The notes under the pieces: model-generated | Database searches by the model: none | What the model was told of the DNA's origin: nothing | The model's input: only the letters and a program-made list of their open reading frames with translations | Program-made: the position numbers and the translations under genes | Origin: JASKKU01 sp964416905 | GTDB taxonomy: Archaea > Nanobdellota > Nanobdellia > Woesearchaeales > JASKKU01 | NCBI GenBank assembly: GCA_964416905.1 | Contig: CAYQFL010000001.1 | Location: forward strand, 117,716 to 181,715 | Direction: 5' to 3' | DNA: 64,000 nucleotides | Shown: positions 50,936-59,012 of the stretch, piece after piece | How positions within the stretch are numbered: the first letter of the stretch is position 1 | How the letters are laid out: each line of letters starts with the position of its first letter

Positions 50936-50948
50936 CATTTATAAAACT
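50936..50948 (-). promoter_or_regulatory. TATA box for tRNA-Asp/tRNA-Lys and probably the polymerase operon
   Basis: On the complement, TTTTATAAATGG (about 50936-50947) lies about 30 nt before the 5' end of tRNA-Asp. It is the only good box between tRNA-Tyr and rpoH, which suggests one transcript carrying two tRNAs and then rpoH-rpoB2-rpoB1-rpoA1-rpoA2-rpl30e-nusA-rps12. Confidence 0.45.
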
Positions 50949-51060
50949 TATCTTTTAAAAACAACATTAACTACTTACTTGTTTAAATGCACAAAAGATT
51001 CCACCATTATCTTGGCTTACCATAACACAAAACAAAGATTTGTAAAAAGATTGTAAAAAG

Positions 51061-51180
51061 TCCCCGCCCCCGGACTTGAACCGGGAACCTTTCGGTTTCG
51101 GCTGTCTTCAGGTCATCCAATTCGAAAGAACCGTCTTGAAGAATCTACAGCCGAACGCTCTGCCATTGAGCTAGGCGGGG
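51061..51180 (-). tRNA. tRNA-Tyr (anticodon GTA) with 48-nt intron
   Basis: The gene is 120 nt; removing a 48-nt intron after position 37 leaves a standard 72-nt tRNA. This has acceptor CCCCGCC/GGCGGGG (C1-G72, typical for archaeal Tyr), D-arm GCTC...GAGC, anticodon stem TTCGG/CCGAA with loop CTGTAGA (anticodon GTA), variable AGGTT, T-arm CCCGG TTCAAGT CCGGG, and discriminator A. Intron-exon pairing includes CTGT/ACAG with a 5' bulge beginning AGA, as in a bulge-helix-bulge substrate of the splicing endonuclease. The 3' bulge is unusual because CCGAAA is duplicated there. A TATA box (about 51211-51219, complement) lies upstream. Confidence 0.85.
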
Positions 51181-51383
51181 CTCAATTAACATCATATGGA
51201 AAAATAAGCCCTTTATAAAATTTTTTATTAAGAGCAACGAAATATTTTATTTTAATATTTGACGTTTTGATGAAAAGATGAAAAACTTTAAATAGGACAA
51301 AAAAGGAAAAAGAGAACTAAGTATTAACAAAAACTCTTAAATTTTTTAACCAAAACATCTAAACAATCAAAGATTGTGAAAAA

Positions 51384-52601
51384 ATGAAAGTAGAACCAAA
51401 TTTAAGAAAAACGAACCGAATCGTATTGCTCATAACAGCTTTTGTTTTCATAATATTAACAGTTCAGCAGGCATATTCTCTTGGCATTAGCCCATCAGAA
51501 CAGATTTTTGAGTATATCCCTGGCAAAACTGAAAAATCAAGTATAACCATCCAGAACACTTTAGGATTTGAAATCAATGTTGAATTAACTACAAGCGATA
51601 CATTAGGCAATTCAGTAACTTTTCCAGAAGGAAACATGGTTAAAGTGCCTGCGGCATCAAAAGTAAGTGTGCCTATCACACTAACTTTACCTGAAGAAGA
51701 CACTGTTTACGGAAAAGTGTGTGCAATTGTCTGGGCAAAACGTTTACCAAAATCAAGCTCAGGTATTAGCGCAACTGAAAGAGTTGGCGCAAAGTTCTGT
51801 ACAGAAATACCTTACCCAGGAAAATACCTTGAATTACAAGTTAGTCCGCGATCAATAAATGTTGGTACTCCTAGTACAACAGTTTTGTTAACGTACACGT
51901 CAAAAGGAAAAGAAATCATTAACTCAATCAAAAGCACAGTATACCTTCTAAACAAAAACGGAAGTATTATTAGACAATATCCTGTTAATGAAGTAAAGGA
52001 TTTATTCACTGGTGCCCAAGAAACAGTTACAGTAAACATTGAAACAGGAGATTTAATTGGTGGAGATTACATCATAAAAGCAGTAACCAGATATGATGAA
52101 AAAACAATTACCAAAAACGCAACCCTAGTGGTAGGCTATCCCGATATTGATATTAATAGTTACACCAAAAACATAGCAGTAAACTTTGCTGACGAGTTTT
52201 CAATAAATTTAAAAAACAAGTACCTTGACGATTTTAAAGTAGTTTATGCAGAAATCATAATTTACACTCCTGACGGGAAAGAGTTAACCTACTCTACTGC
52301 ACCAATAACTTTGAATGCAGGTTCTTCTGGCAGCCTGAAAACCGTAGTTCCCACCAAAAATCTTGATGTTGGGGAATATCCTGTTAAAATAATTCTACAC
52401 TTTGATGGGAAAACAAAAGAAGTTGATGGTGAGATTCTGGTAACTGAAAAAACTCAGCCGCAGAAAACAACTCAAACACCTATATCTGGTTTTAGTGTTA
52501 AACTAATTATTACAACAGTAATCTTAACAAACGCTTTGATTTTAGTATTGTTAATTGTTTTGATAAAGAGAAATCACAAAATCAAAGAAGACGAGCTATG
52601 A
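51384..52601 (+). CDS. Exported beta-domain protein with C-terminal membrane anchor
   Basis: This 405-residue protein has a signal peptide (hydrophobic about 12-32, cut near AYS). Several Ig-like beta domains (about 33-365) follow, beginning GISPSEQIFEYIPGKTEKSS, a pattern resembling surface proteins with an N-terminal periplasmic-type Ig fold. A Thr/Pro/Gln linker comes next, then a transmembrane helix (about 377-395) and a short basic cytoplasmic tail. No catalytic motif was found. Its stop overlaps the ATG of the next gene (ATGA), so the two membrane proteins are probably made in fixed ratio and may form a complex on the cell surface. Confidence 0.65.
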   Translation: MKVEPNLRKTNRIVLLITAFVFIILTVQQAYSLGISPSEQIFEYIPGKTEKSSITIQNTLGFEINVELTTSDTLGNSVTFPEGNMVKVPAASKVSVPITLTLPEEDTVYGKVCAIVWAKRLPKSSSGISATERVGAKFCTEIPYPGKYLELQVSPRSINVGTPSTTVLLTYTSKGKEIINSIKSTVYLLNKNGSIIRQYPVNEVKDLFTGAQETVTVNIETGDLIGGDYIIKAVTRYDEKTITKNATLVVGYPDIDINSYTKNIAVNFADEFSINLKNKYLDDFKVVYAEIIIYTPDGKELTYSTAPITLNAGSSGSLKTVVPTKNLDVGEYPVKIILHFDGKTKEVDGEILVTEKTQPQKTTQTPISGFSVKLIITTVILTNALILVLLIVLIKRNHKIKEDEL

Positions 52602-53059
52602 TTTCAAAAATGAACTCAGAAACTCGTAGCTCAAAAGTTACGGTATTATTTATTATTTTGATTGTAATAACTTTAATAATTTCGTCAATAATGATCTTTG
52701 CAATAAACCAGTTCAAGGAACCTGTTGAAATTATGAACATAAAAACTAACGTTACCATAAGTAATAAAAAAATAGGTTTTGAACTAGGGCATCCTGATGC
52801 AATAACTTTTGGAACTGTAAGAACAGGAAGCGTAGCAAAAAGAAGTATTACATTAACAAACTCACATAGCTTTCCAGTTAAAGCCAAAATCTTTTGCGAG
52901 GGCGAGATTTGTTCAAGATTATCATTTGAAAACGAAGTTTCTATAAAACCAAATGGTCAAACACCCTTAGAATTCAGAATAGAATCTCCGAGTACAGACA
53001 GCTTAGGTTACTATGAAGGTAACATAAAAATAGAGATTTATCGCGCAATCTGGAAATAG
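52598..53059 (+). CDS. Single-pass membrane protein with one extracellular Ig-like domain
   Basis: This is a 153-residue protein. The N-terminal anchor (about 14-38, VTVLFIILIVITLIISSIMI) is followed by one beta domain: FGTVRTGSVAKRSITLTNSH and RLSFENEVSIKPNGQTPLEF. It contains two cysteines that may pair. The beta domain pattern (F-G-x-V-x-x-G-S, N-x-x-x-x-P) resembles the Ig folds used in assembly or adhesion proteins, but no family is assigned. It overlaps the upstream gene by 4 nt. Confidence 0.6.
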   Translation: MISKMNSETRSSKVTVLFIILIVITLIISSIMIFAINQFKEPVEIMNIKTNVTISNKKIGFELGHPDAITFGTVRTGSVAKRSITLTNSHSFPVKAKIFCEGEICSRLSFENEVSIKPNGQTPLEFRIESPSTDSLGYYEGNIKIEIYRAIWK

Positions 53060-53147
53060 AAATAATGAAAACAAAAGGTTCTAACAAACAAATCAACAAA
53101 AACTTTTCACCAAAAATCATTTAAGTTGCTTCTTTTATCTTACGATT

Positions 53148-54338
53148 ATGAAAGAATACGATTTTTACAAAAACCCTTACCTTGAAACTGGCCAATATGA
53201 AGTTACAAAATACATAACAAACGCAAAAGACCCCAAAAAAATCGATTTGTTCTTCTCAAACAACATATTCTATCCTGGAGGGGGTGGCCAACCAAGAGAT
53301 ACAGGCAGCATCATTATAGATAACACTAAATTTGAGATTCTTGATTCAAGAAAAGAAAATGATTTTATCGTTCTAACAATTCCAAAACTTGAAAACCTAC
53401 CTGAAAAAGTAACCGTAAAAATAAACTTGGATAGACGAAAAAAACTCACAATAGCTCATTCTTCAGAGCATATCTTGTTTAAGGTTATCTCTTCTAAATT
53501 CGAAGATGCTAAATTGATAAAAATAAATCTCGATGAAAACGTTAGCGAAATCTTCTTTGAATCTGAGCTTTTTGACCCTTCGTTTATCAAAGAGATTGAA
53601 CAACAAGCTAACGAAATCGTTCAAAAAAAGTTACCTGTTGCCAGTCAATTCATTCCTATCACAAAAGCATCAGAAATAAAAGAACTAAGAATCAACAAGA
53701 ATAGAATAAATGAAGAAACAATAAGGATAGTAAAAATTGGTGACTTCGATGTATCTGCATGCACTGGAACTCATGTAACAAACACTAGTGAAATTCCGTT
53801 TATATTTGTTACAAACACAAACAAAAGTAAAAACAGAATTAGACTTAAATTTACAAACAACATAAAATTAGCTTTAGAGTTCGCATCGCTTTCACGAGAC
53901 ATCTTGATTGAGAACAATAAACAAAATCTTAAGGAGTTTGTAAAAAACACAATCAACGAAAATCAAGCTTTAAAAAGAGATTTGCGGTGGTTAATAAAAA
54001 ATATTGAACTCTTTAAACAAAGAAATGAGGAAACAAATGTTCAGAAAAACAATCAAATCCTTTTCCTGAACTTAGATGACATAACAAAAGACCTGTTAAA
54101 TTTCATCATAAAATCTTTAGACAGATTCATATTATTATCAAAAATAAACGAAACAAACAAAGCAAAGATCATAATAAAAGGTTTAAGTGAAGAAGAAACA
54201 AAACAAATAATTGACAAATTAAACTTACGCGGAAACCTGAATAAAGATATTTTCCAAGGTGTTAGTGAAAATATAGGTAAAGAAAAAATCAAAAGAGTTT
54301 TAGTGGAAACAACAAAACTCGAATTAATTCAGTTCTAA
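53148..54338 (+). CDS. alaX: Alanyl-tRNA editing protein AlaX (long form)
   Basis: This 396-residue trans-editing enzyme would hydrolyse Ser-tRNA-Ala or Gly-tRNA-Ala. It has FYPGGGGQPRDTGSI near residue 42, zinc ligands in AHSSEHILF (HxxxH, about 103-111) and ACTGTHV (CxxxH, about 204-210), and a ~150-residue C-terminal region with DHHA1-like helices, matching the AlaX-L subtype of about 400 residues. It lacks the aminoacylation core of AlaRS. The second zinc motif is CTGTH rather than the common CGGTH, but both ligands are kept. It appears monocistronic. Confidence 0.85.
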   Translation: MKEYDFYKNPYLETGQYEVTKYITNAKDPKKIDLFFSNNIFYPGGGGQPRDTGSIIIDNTKFEILDSRKENDFIVLTIPKLENLPEKVTVKINLDRRKKLTIAHSSEHILFKVISSKFEDAKLIKINLDENVSEIFFESELFDPSFIKEIEQQANEIVQKKLPVASQFIPITKASEIKELRINKNRINEETIRIVKIGDFDVSACTGTHVTNTSEIPFIFVTNTNKSKNRIRLKFTNNIKLALEFASLSRDILIENNKQNLKEFVKNTINENQALKRDLRWLIKNIELFKQRNEETNVQKNNQILFLNLDDITKDLLNFIIKSLDRFILLSKINETNKAKIIIKGLSEEETKQIIDKLNLRGNLNKDIFQGVSENIGKEKIKRVLVETTKLELIQF

Positions 54339-54448
54339 ATCTAAAACATTTGAAAGATAAAAAATTTTCAAAATTCATCCATTGTTTTAGAAAATTCTCT
54401 CTAAACTTTTGAATCAGAATCTTAAAAACCAAAATCAAACCTTAGCAT

Positions 54449-55726
54449 ATGGACCTAGACAAGATTGTAATCAAAGAGTTTGAAAAACGCAAACAAAAAT
54501 TTAAAGCCTTTGACAAAGAACAATTCCGAGCGCAAATAATAAAACGAGTGATTGAAGATTACCATGACAACTTTGATTTGCTTGTAAGGACCAGGAAAGT
54601 AAACCGACCTTTGATTAAATTCTTGCAAAAGATCGGCGAAATTGTTTACAAATATAAGCACGTTCCTTATATCGCAATTAAAACCTCTGACAGAGAAGGC
54701 AGAGATTTGCTTAAACATTTTTATGAAGACAAAGATTCAACCTTGATAAAAGAATACAGGAACCAAATAAACCTTTTAAGTTTAATCGATGTTGCATCAA
54801 ATTACAGAATAGAACCTGGTGAGAAAACTACAGTGGCAAAATCAGTTTTAGAAGAAGAGTTATGGAACCTTTCCATGATAGGCGCGTATTATGCTCAAAG
54901 AGTTTCTCAAGGCGAGGGAGTAAATGTTGCCATAATTGATACGGGAGTTGATTATAATCACAAAGAATTGAAAGACAACTTTGGCCTGAACAAAGGCTAC
55001 GATTTCGTGAGAGGTACAAAAGACCCTTTTGATTATAATGGGCATGGCACTCATGTCGCTGGAACAATTGCTGGCAGAAACACAGGTATAGCTTACAAAT
55101 CAAGACTGTTCGCTTTACGAATTCTTGATGAAAACGGTTTTGGTAGCGAGTTCAATCTAATTAAAGCGTTAGAATATTGCATAGACAACGAAATTGATTT
55201 GATAAATATGAGTTTAGGAAGCCAATATGCTTCTACAGCTTTGGAAGAAATTTGCAACCTTGCCTCAAAAAAAGCCATACTTGTTGCCGCCGCAGGTAAT
55301 GAGGGCAAGTATCTGCCTGAGTATCCTGCAGCATTCGGCGATTCAGTAATTTCAGTTGCAGCAATTAATGAAAACAAACAGCATTCTTATTTCAGTAATC
55401 TTCATGAAACAGTTGATATATGCGCGCCTGGAGAGATGATTTATTCTTCGATCCCGAACAACAAGTATGATAGTTATAGTGGAACTTCGATGGCTACTCC
55501 GCATATTACTGGTTCGTTAGCTTTAGCATTATCCATAACCAAAGACCCGAGCTTCTTGGAAGAAATAATGAAAAGTTCTGCTGAAAAATTAAACCAGGAA
55601 TTTGATTTTCCTAAAGAGTATGCTTTTGGTTTTGGTTTAATTAGAGTGGATAAAATCATTGGCAAAATCAAAAATGTAGCGTACAAAAAGCACAAACGGT
55701 TGTTCAAAAAACTAATGCAACTCTAG
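54449..55726 (+). CDS. Subtilisin-like serine protease without signal peptide
   Basis: This 425-residue S8 protease has the triad D164 (VAIIDTGVDYNH), H199 (NGHGTHVAG) and S347 (GTSMATPHITG), with oxyanion N284 (AAAGNEG). Residues 1-145 form a charged N-terminal region that could act as an intramolecular inhibitor (propeptide), but no signal peptide or membrane segment precedes it. The enzyme is therefore probably intracellular or exported by an unusual route. TATA-like TCTTAAAAAC about 26 nt before ATG 54449 suggests a leaderless mRNA. The following gene is small and acidic. Confidence 0.88.
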   Translation: MDLDKIVIKEFEKRKQKFKAFDKEQFRAQIIKRVIEDYHDNFDLLVRTRKVNRPLIKFLQKIGEIVYKYKHVPYIAIKTSDREGRDLLKHFYEDKDSTLIKEYRNQINLLSLIDVASNYRIEPGEKTTVAKSVLEEELWNLSMIGAYYAQRVSQGEGVNVAIIDTGVDYNHKELKDNFGLNKGYDFVRGTKDPFDYNGHGTHVAGTIAGRNTGIAYKSRLFALRILDENGFGSEFNLIKALEYCIDNEIDLINMSLGSQYASTALEEICNLASKKAILVAAAGNEGKYLPEYPAAFGDSVISVAAINENKQHSYFSNLHETVDICAPGEMIYSSIPNNKYDSYSGTSMATPHITGSLALALSITKDPSFLEEIMKSSAEKLNQEFDFPKEYAFGFGLIRVDKIIGKIKNVAYKKHKRLFKKLMQL

Positions 55727-55771
55727 AAACAAAAACTGAAAGATAAAACATAATAAAACGAGGTGATAAAA

Positions 55772-56116
55772 ATGGTTGAAGAAGTTAATCCTGAAAAGGA
55801 TGAAAATGAAAGGAAGGATGAAAAAGAGGATTTAGATTCGATAATCGAGAATCACGAACAGATTTACATTAGACTAGAATCTAAGGATGAACTTACTACG
55901 AACGAGCTTTACCTAAAAATACACAGAGATTTGTTAGAAAAGTATGATTCTCAAATAGAGGTTTATAGATTAAGGACTATAGATGGAATGTTATTAGATT
56001 ACTCAAGGTTAAGTTATGAAGAACGAAAACAAGTTAGTGAGTATCTAACGCAGATCTCAGAAGCAGAAAACCTCGAGTTAATTGTTGAAGGCCTAAATCC
56101 AATAAAGTATCAATAA
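55772..56116 (+). CDS. Small acidic protein of unknown function
   Basis: This 114-residue cytoplasmic protein is not recognised. The first ~30 residues are Glu/Lys/Asp repeats and probably disordered. The rest looks like a compact alpha/beta domain (YIRLESKDELTTNELYLKIH, then VYRLRTIDGMLLDYSRLSY). GAGGTGAT precedes ATG 55772, a strong ribosome binding site. It lies 45 nt after the subtilase on the same strand and may be cotranscribed. Confidence 0.65.
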   Translation: MVEEVNPEKDENERKDEKEDLDSIIENHEQIYIRLESKDELTTNELYLKIHRDLLEKYDSQIEVYRLRTIDGMLLDYSRLSYEERKQVSEYLTQISEAENLELIVEGLNPIKYQ

Positions 56117-56163
56117 CCGAAAAAATTTTTCTTTAATTTTTTATTAGAACTTTTTTATTCAAA

Positions 56164-57384
56164 TCAGAAATTAAGCGCTCTGCTTAATTCCTCTTTAAGT
56201 CTTTTTTCATAATCTTTCTCGGTTTCGCCTTCTTTTTTATCTTTTGCAAGAATGTCCAAAAGAGAGTAAACAAACTGCTTCTCCTTTTCAGTATCCTCAA
56301 AAAGTTTACCGATGTTGTTTGAAATAACATCCTCCTCAATCTCTTTTGGAGTTCTTACCTCAACAAACACCTCTTCGTAATCGTTGCTCATCAGTTTACT
56401 AGTATTTCTCATCACATAATACGCGGATTTGTTTTTAATAACTTCGGTTATCTTATTAAAATCAACCTCAGTAATACTAGTTGTTAATTTGCCCTCAAAC
56501 CTCAACAAAACGATAGTATCAAAAAACTCTTCATTTGAAAGTTCATCAAGAACCCTTTGTGTTAACTCTTGACCAGATAAACCCGTTGCATCAAACTTAA
56601 AGCATCGAACATTCTTCATAATTAGATCCTGTTTCCTCGTAGTAAGAGTTCCATCATCAACTTCCACAATAAAAAAACTGCCTTTATGTAACCTCTCTAA
56701 CTCTTCGAAGTTCGTTGGAAAAGTCGGTCCAGGAAAAACGAATCTTCCATAACCTTCAACATCCTCATCAAAAACGTAATGTATGTGACCACCAGCATAA
56801 TAATCAAAGCCCTTAGGGAACAATGATAAAGGAATACCTTTAACATTAGAAAACTCTTTTGACTTAAGTTCATCAACTGCATTATGGAACATAAAAATCT
56901 TGAAACCTTGTTCTTTTTCTAAAGAATCTCGGTTTAAAATTTTATACAATTCCAAATCCAAAGAATTTCTCTTGCCAAGCAGCCCTGCAATCTTAACTCC
57001 TGTTTTCTCATCTACAACAAAATCTAATCTTAATTCATTCTCATCGAGTTTTTTAACAACAGTTGTGTTATTGATGAGACCAACGCTCGATAATATTCTT
57101 AGAAAAGTCTTATTACTTACAGAGAAATCATGACTGCCTGCAATCGCATAAACAGGAATATTGTTCTTCCTTAATTGTTTTAATGATTTAATAACCCTTT
57201 CAAAAACATCTACGCTCGGTAAAGGCGTATCAAACAAATCTCCTGCAATCAACACAAAATCACATTGTTCATCGATCACTGTTTTTACTGCTCTCTCGAA
57301 AGCGCTTATTGACAATTCTTTCATCAGAGGATGGCCCCAGGAACCAACGTGACAATCTGCAAGATGGGCAAACTTAAACTTCAT
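56164..57384 (-). CDS. mre11: DNA double-strand break repair nuclease Mre11
   Basis: This 406-residue metallophosphoesterase has metal motifs HLADCHVGSWG (about 7-17), LIAGDLFD, AIAGSHDF (usual GNHD reads GSHD), FMFHNAVDE and GGHIHYVF. A C-terminal helical part that would contact Rad50 coiled coils ends LKEELSRALNF. ATG 57384 is chosen because AGGTGA lies 6 nt upstream and the product starts directly at the fold. It processes DNA ends together with Rad50; rad50 is not adjacent. It follows herA by 30 nt. Confidence 0.9.
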   Translation of the reverse strand: MKFKFAHLADCHVGSWGHPLMKELSISAFERAVKTVIDEQCDFVLIAGDLFDTPLPSVDVFERVIKSLKQLRKNNIPVYAIAGSHDFSVSNKTFLRILSSVGLINNTTVVKKLDENELRLDFVVDEKTGVKIAGLLGKRNSLDLELYKILNRDSLEKEQGFKIFMFHNAVDELKSKEFSNVKGIPLSLFPKGFDYYAGGHIHYVFDEDVEGYGRFVFPGPTFPTNFEELERLHKGSFFIVEVDDGTLTTRKQDLIMKNVRCFKFDATGLSGQELTQRVLDELSNEEFFDTIVLLRFEGKLTTSITEVDFNKITEVIKNKSAYYVMRNTSKLMSNDYEEVFVEVRTPKEIEEDVISNNIGKLFEDTEKEKQFVYSLLDILAKDKKEGETEKDYEKRLKEELSRALNF

Positions 57385-57414
57385 CAAAATCACCTGAAAC
57401 TCAAAAAGCAAAAT

Positions 57415-58962
57415 TTAAAACAACTCAATATCTTTTTTATCTAGCTGCGATTCGCCTTTTTCTTCTGAATTGTTAAAACTCTTATCAAAAAGAGGTATAC
57501 TTACAGGAATTGCAAAACCAAAGAAACTTGAGGATAAAATGGCTTCACCAATGTTTAAGGAAGCAATACTTTTCTCATCAGAAGACAAATCATTTGGACA
57601 GGATTCTATAATTGCCTGCCTCTCAGGTTTCATCTCAATACCTAAAATAATCTTGGTATTTATGTTCGCGAGTATCTCTCTAGGAATCAGAGAAGGTAAT
57701 TGGGTTATCGCATAAAGTCCAATCTTAAACTTTCTTCCTTCTCGGGCAATCGTTGAGAAAATGTTTTGTCCTGATTTAAGGACTTCCTTGCCTAAAACTC
57801 TCGGAGCTTCTTCCAATAGAATAACAATCTGCGCCTTTTGGTTTAAGGTTCCTTGTTTCTTATAAAGATGATATCTTGAAAATAAGGTTGAAGCAATCAT
57901 TGAGCCGATAAGAATCTCTTGTGAACTGGATATATTTGAAGTGTCTATGACAACAGTTTTGCCGTTTTCTAAAAGATTACAGATTTCATTTACTGTTGAT
58001 TCGCCTTTTTGTGAATTTGTGAATATTCCATCAAAGACAAGCTCTCCGCTATCAGAGTTCTCTGAAACATCAAGCAAATTAGCGAGTCTTCTCTTAACAA
58101 CCAACAAAGTTGGTTGTTGCACTGAATTTATAGAAGGCTCAGTTTCAGTTAAAATTTGAGAAATCCAATTCTGTTTGTATCTTGAATAATAAACCATCAT
58201 CGCTTCTCTTTGGGCTGAGCTCCAATCAGCAACAGCTGAGAAATGATTTGGTTTTAATGATTTTATGTTAAATGTTAAGCTTCTCGCTCCAGGCGGAACA
58301 TCATAGTTAGTATAATAAACTAAAGACTCATTTTCAGGGTTGTCTTTTAATCCAAACTTGGACCTGCCATAATATTCATCATGCGGGTCTAAAACAAGGA
58401 AACCGAACCTCGAATCTCCTAAAAGGTTCCATAACAAAACCGAAGTTAAATTAGATTTACCCCTACCTGTCGTTGCAGCAACAAGAACATGATGTTGAAA
58501 CACTTTTGCTGCATCAAAATAAACTGGAACCTCTGTGTGCTTAGAACCTGAACGTAGATAGCCTATAAAAGTCGCGTTTTCTGGCTTACTCAAAATCTCA
58601 AGGTCTTTTGAGCTAAGTCGTCTAAACTTTGAAAACAAAGGCGGTAAAGATTTTGTCACGCTTGTGTGTTTTTTATTCTTATCAAAAAACAACAGGTTCT
58701 TGCAGTATGCAACCGAATACAATTGAAGGTTCTCATCAAAGAAATCAACATCAAAATTGTGTTCTAAATCCATTCCTGAAATCATCTCGAGATTCGAAAG
58801 AGAAATCTGACTACTATATGTCAAATCATAAACCTGAACAAAGAACTTTGAATTAGAATTTTCAAAAACAAGAATCTCGCCTAATTGAACCGAAGAATCT
58901 TTTTTCAATCTTAAAATCAAAGAATCGAAGCTTCCCCCAATAAGCTGACCGACATAATCCAT
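57415..58962 (-). CDS. herA: HerA-like DNA translocase/helicase
   Basis: This 515-residue hexameric ATPase is linked to end resection with NurA, Mre11 and Rad50. An N-terminal HAS barrel (VGQLIGGSFDSLILRL) precedes the RecA/FtsK-like core with Walker A ATTGRGKSNLTSVLL (about 168-182), FLVLDPHDEYY (Walker B), VILLEEAPRVLG and the arginine-containing IAREGRKFKIGLYAITQLP. The start is ATG 58962: a TATA box (TTATATAA, complement of about 58986-58993) lies 26 nt upstream, so the mRNA is probably leaderless. A reading from 59019 would overlap the neighbouring gene. It is first in an operon with mre11. Confidence 0.88.
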   Translation of the reverse strand: MDYVGQLIGGSFDSLILRLKKDSSVQLGEILVFENSNSKFFVQVYDLTYSSQISLSNLEMISGMDLEHNFDVDFFDENLQLYSVAYCKNLLFFDKNKKHTSVTKSLPPLFSKFRRLSSKDLEILSKPENATFIGYLRSGSKHTEVPVYFDAAKVFQHHVLVAATTGRGKSNLTSVLLWNLLGDSRFGFLVLDPHDEYYGRSKFGLKDNPENESLVYYTNYDVPPGARSLTFNIKSLKPNHFSAVADWSSAQREAMMVYYSRYKQNWISQILTETEPSINSVQQPTLLVVKRRLANLLDVSENSDSGELVFDGIFTNSQKGESTVNEICNLLENGKTVVIDTSNISSSQEILIGSMIASTLFSRYHLYKKQGTLNQKAQIVILLEEAPRVLGKEVLKSGQNIFSTIAREGRKFKIGLYAITQLPSLIPREILANINTKIILGIEMKPERQAIIESCPNDLSSDEKSIASLNIGEAILSSSFFGFAIPVSIPLFDKSFNNSEEKGESQLDKKDIELF

Positions 58963-59012
58963 GGTAATATCTGATAAAAAGATTGTTATATAAAGGTTTT
59001 GAAAAAGAAAAA

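Noticed and set aside
51061..51180. Reading of the gene as a class II tRNA (Leu/Ser) with a long variable arm ACCGAAAGGTT
   Set aside because: Using the second CCGAA as the 3' anticodon stem gives a normal 5-nt variable loop and a 72-nt tRNA-Tyr, so the longer arm is an artefact of the duplicated CCGAA.
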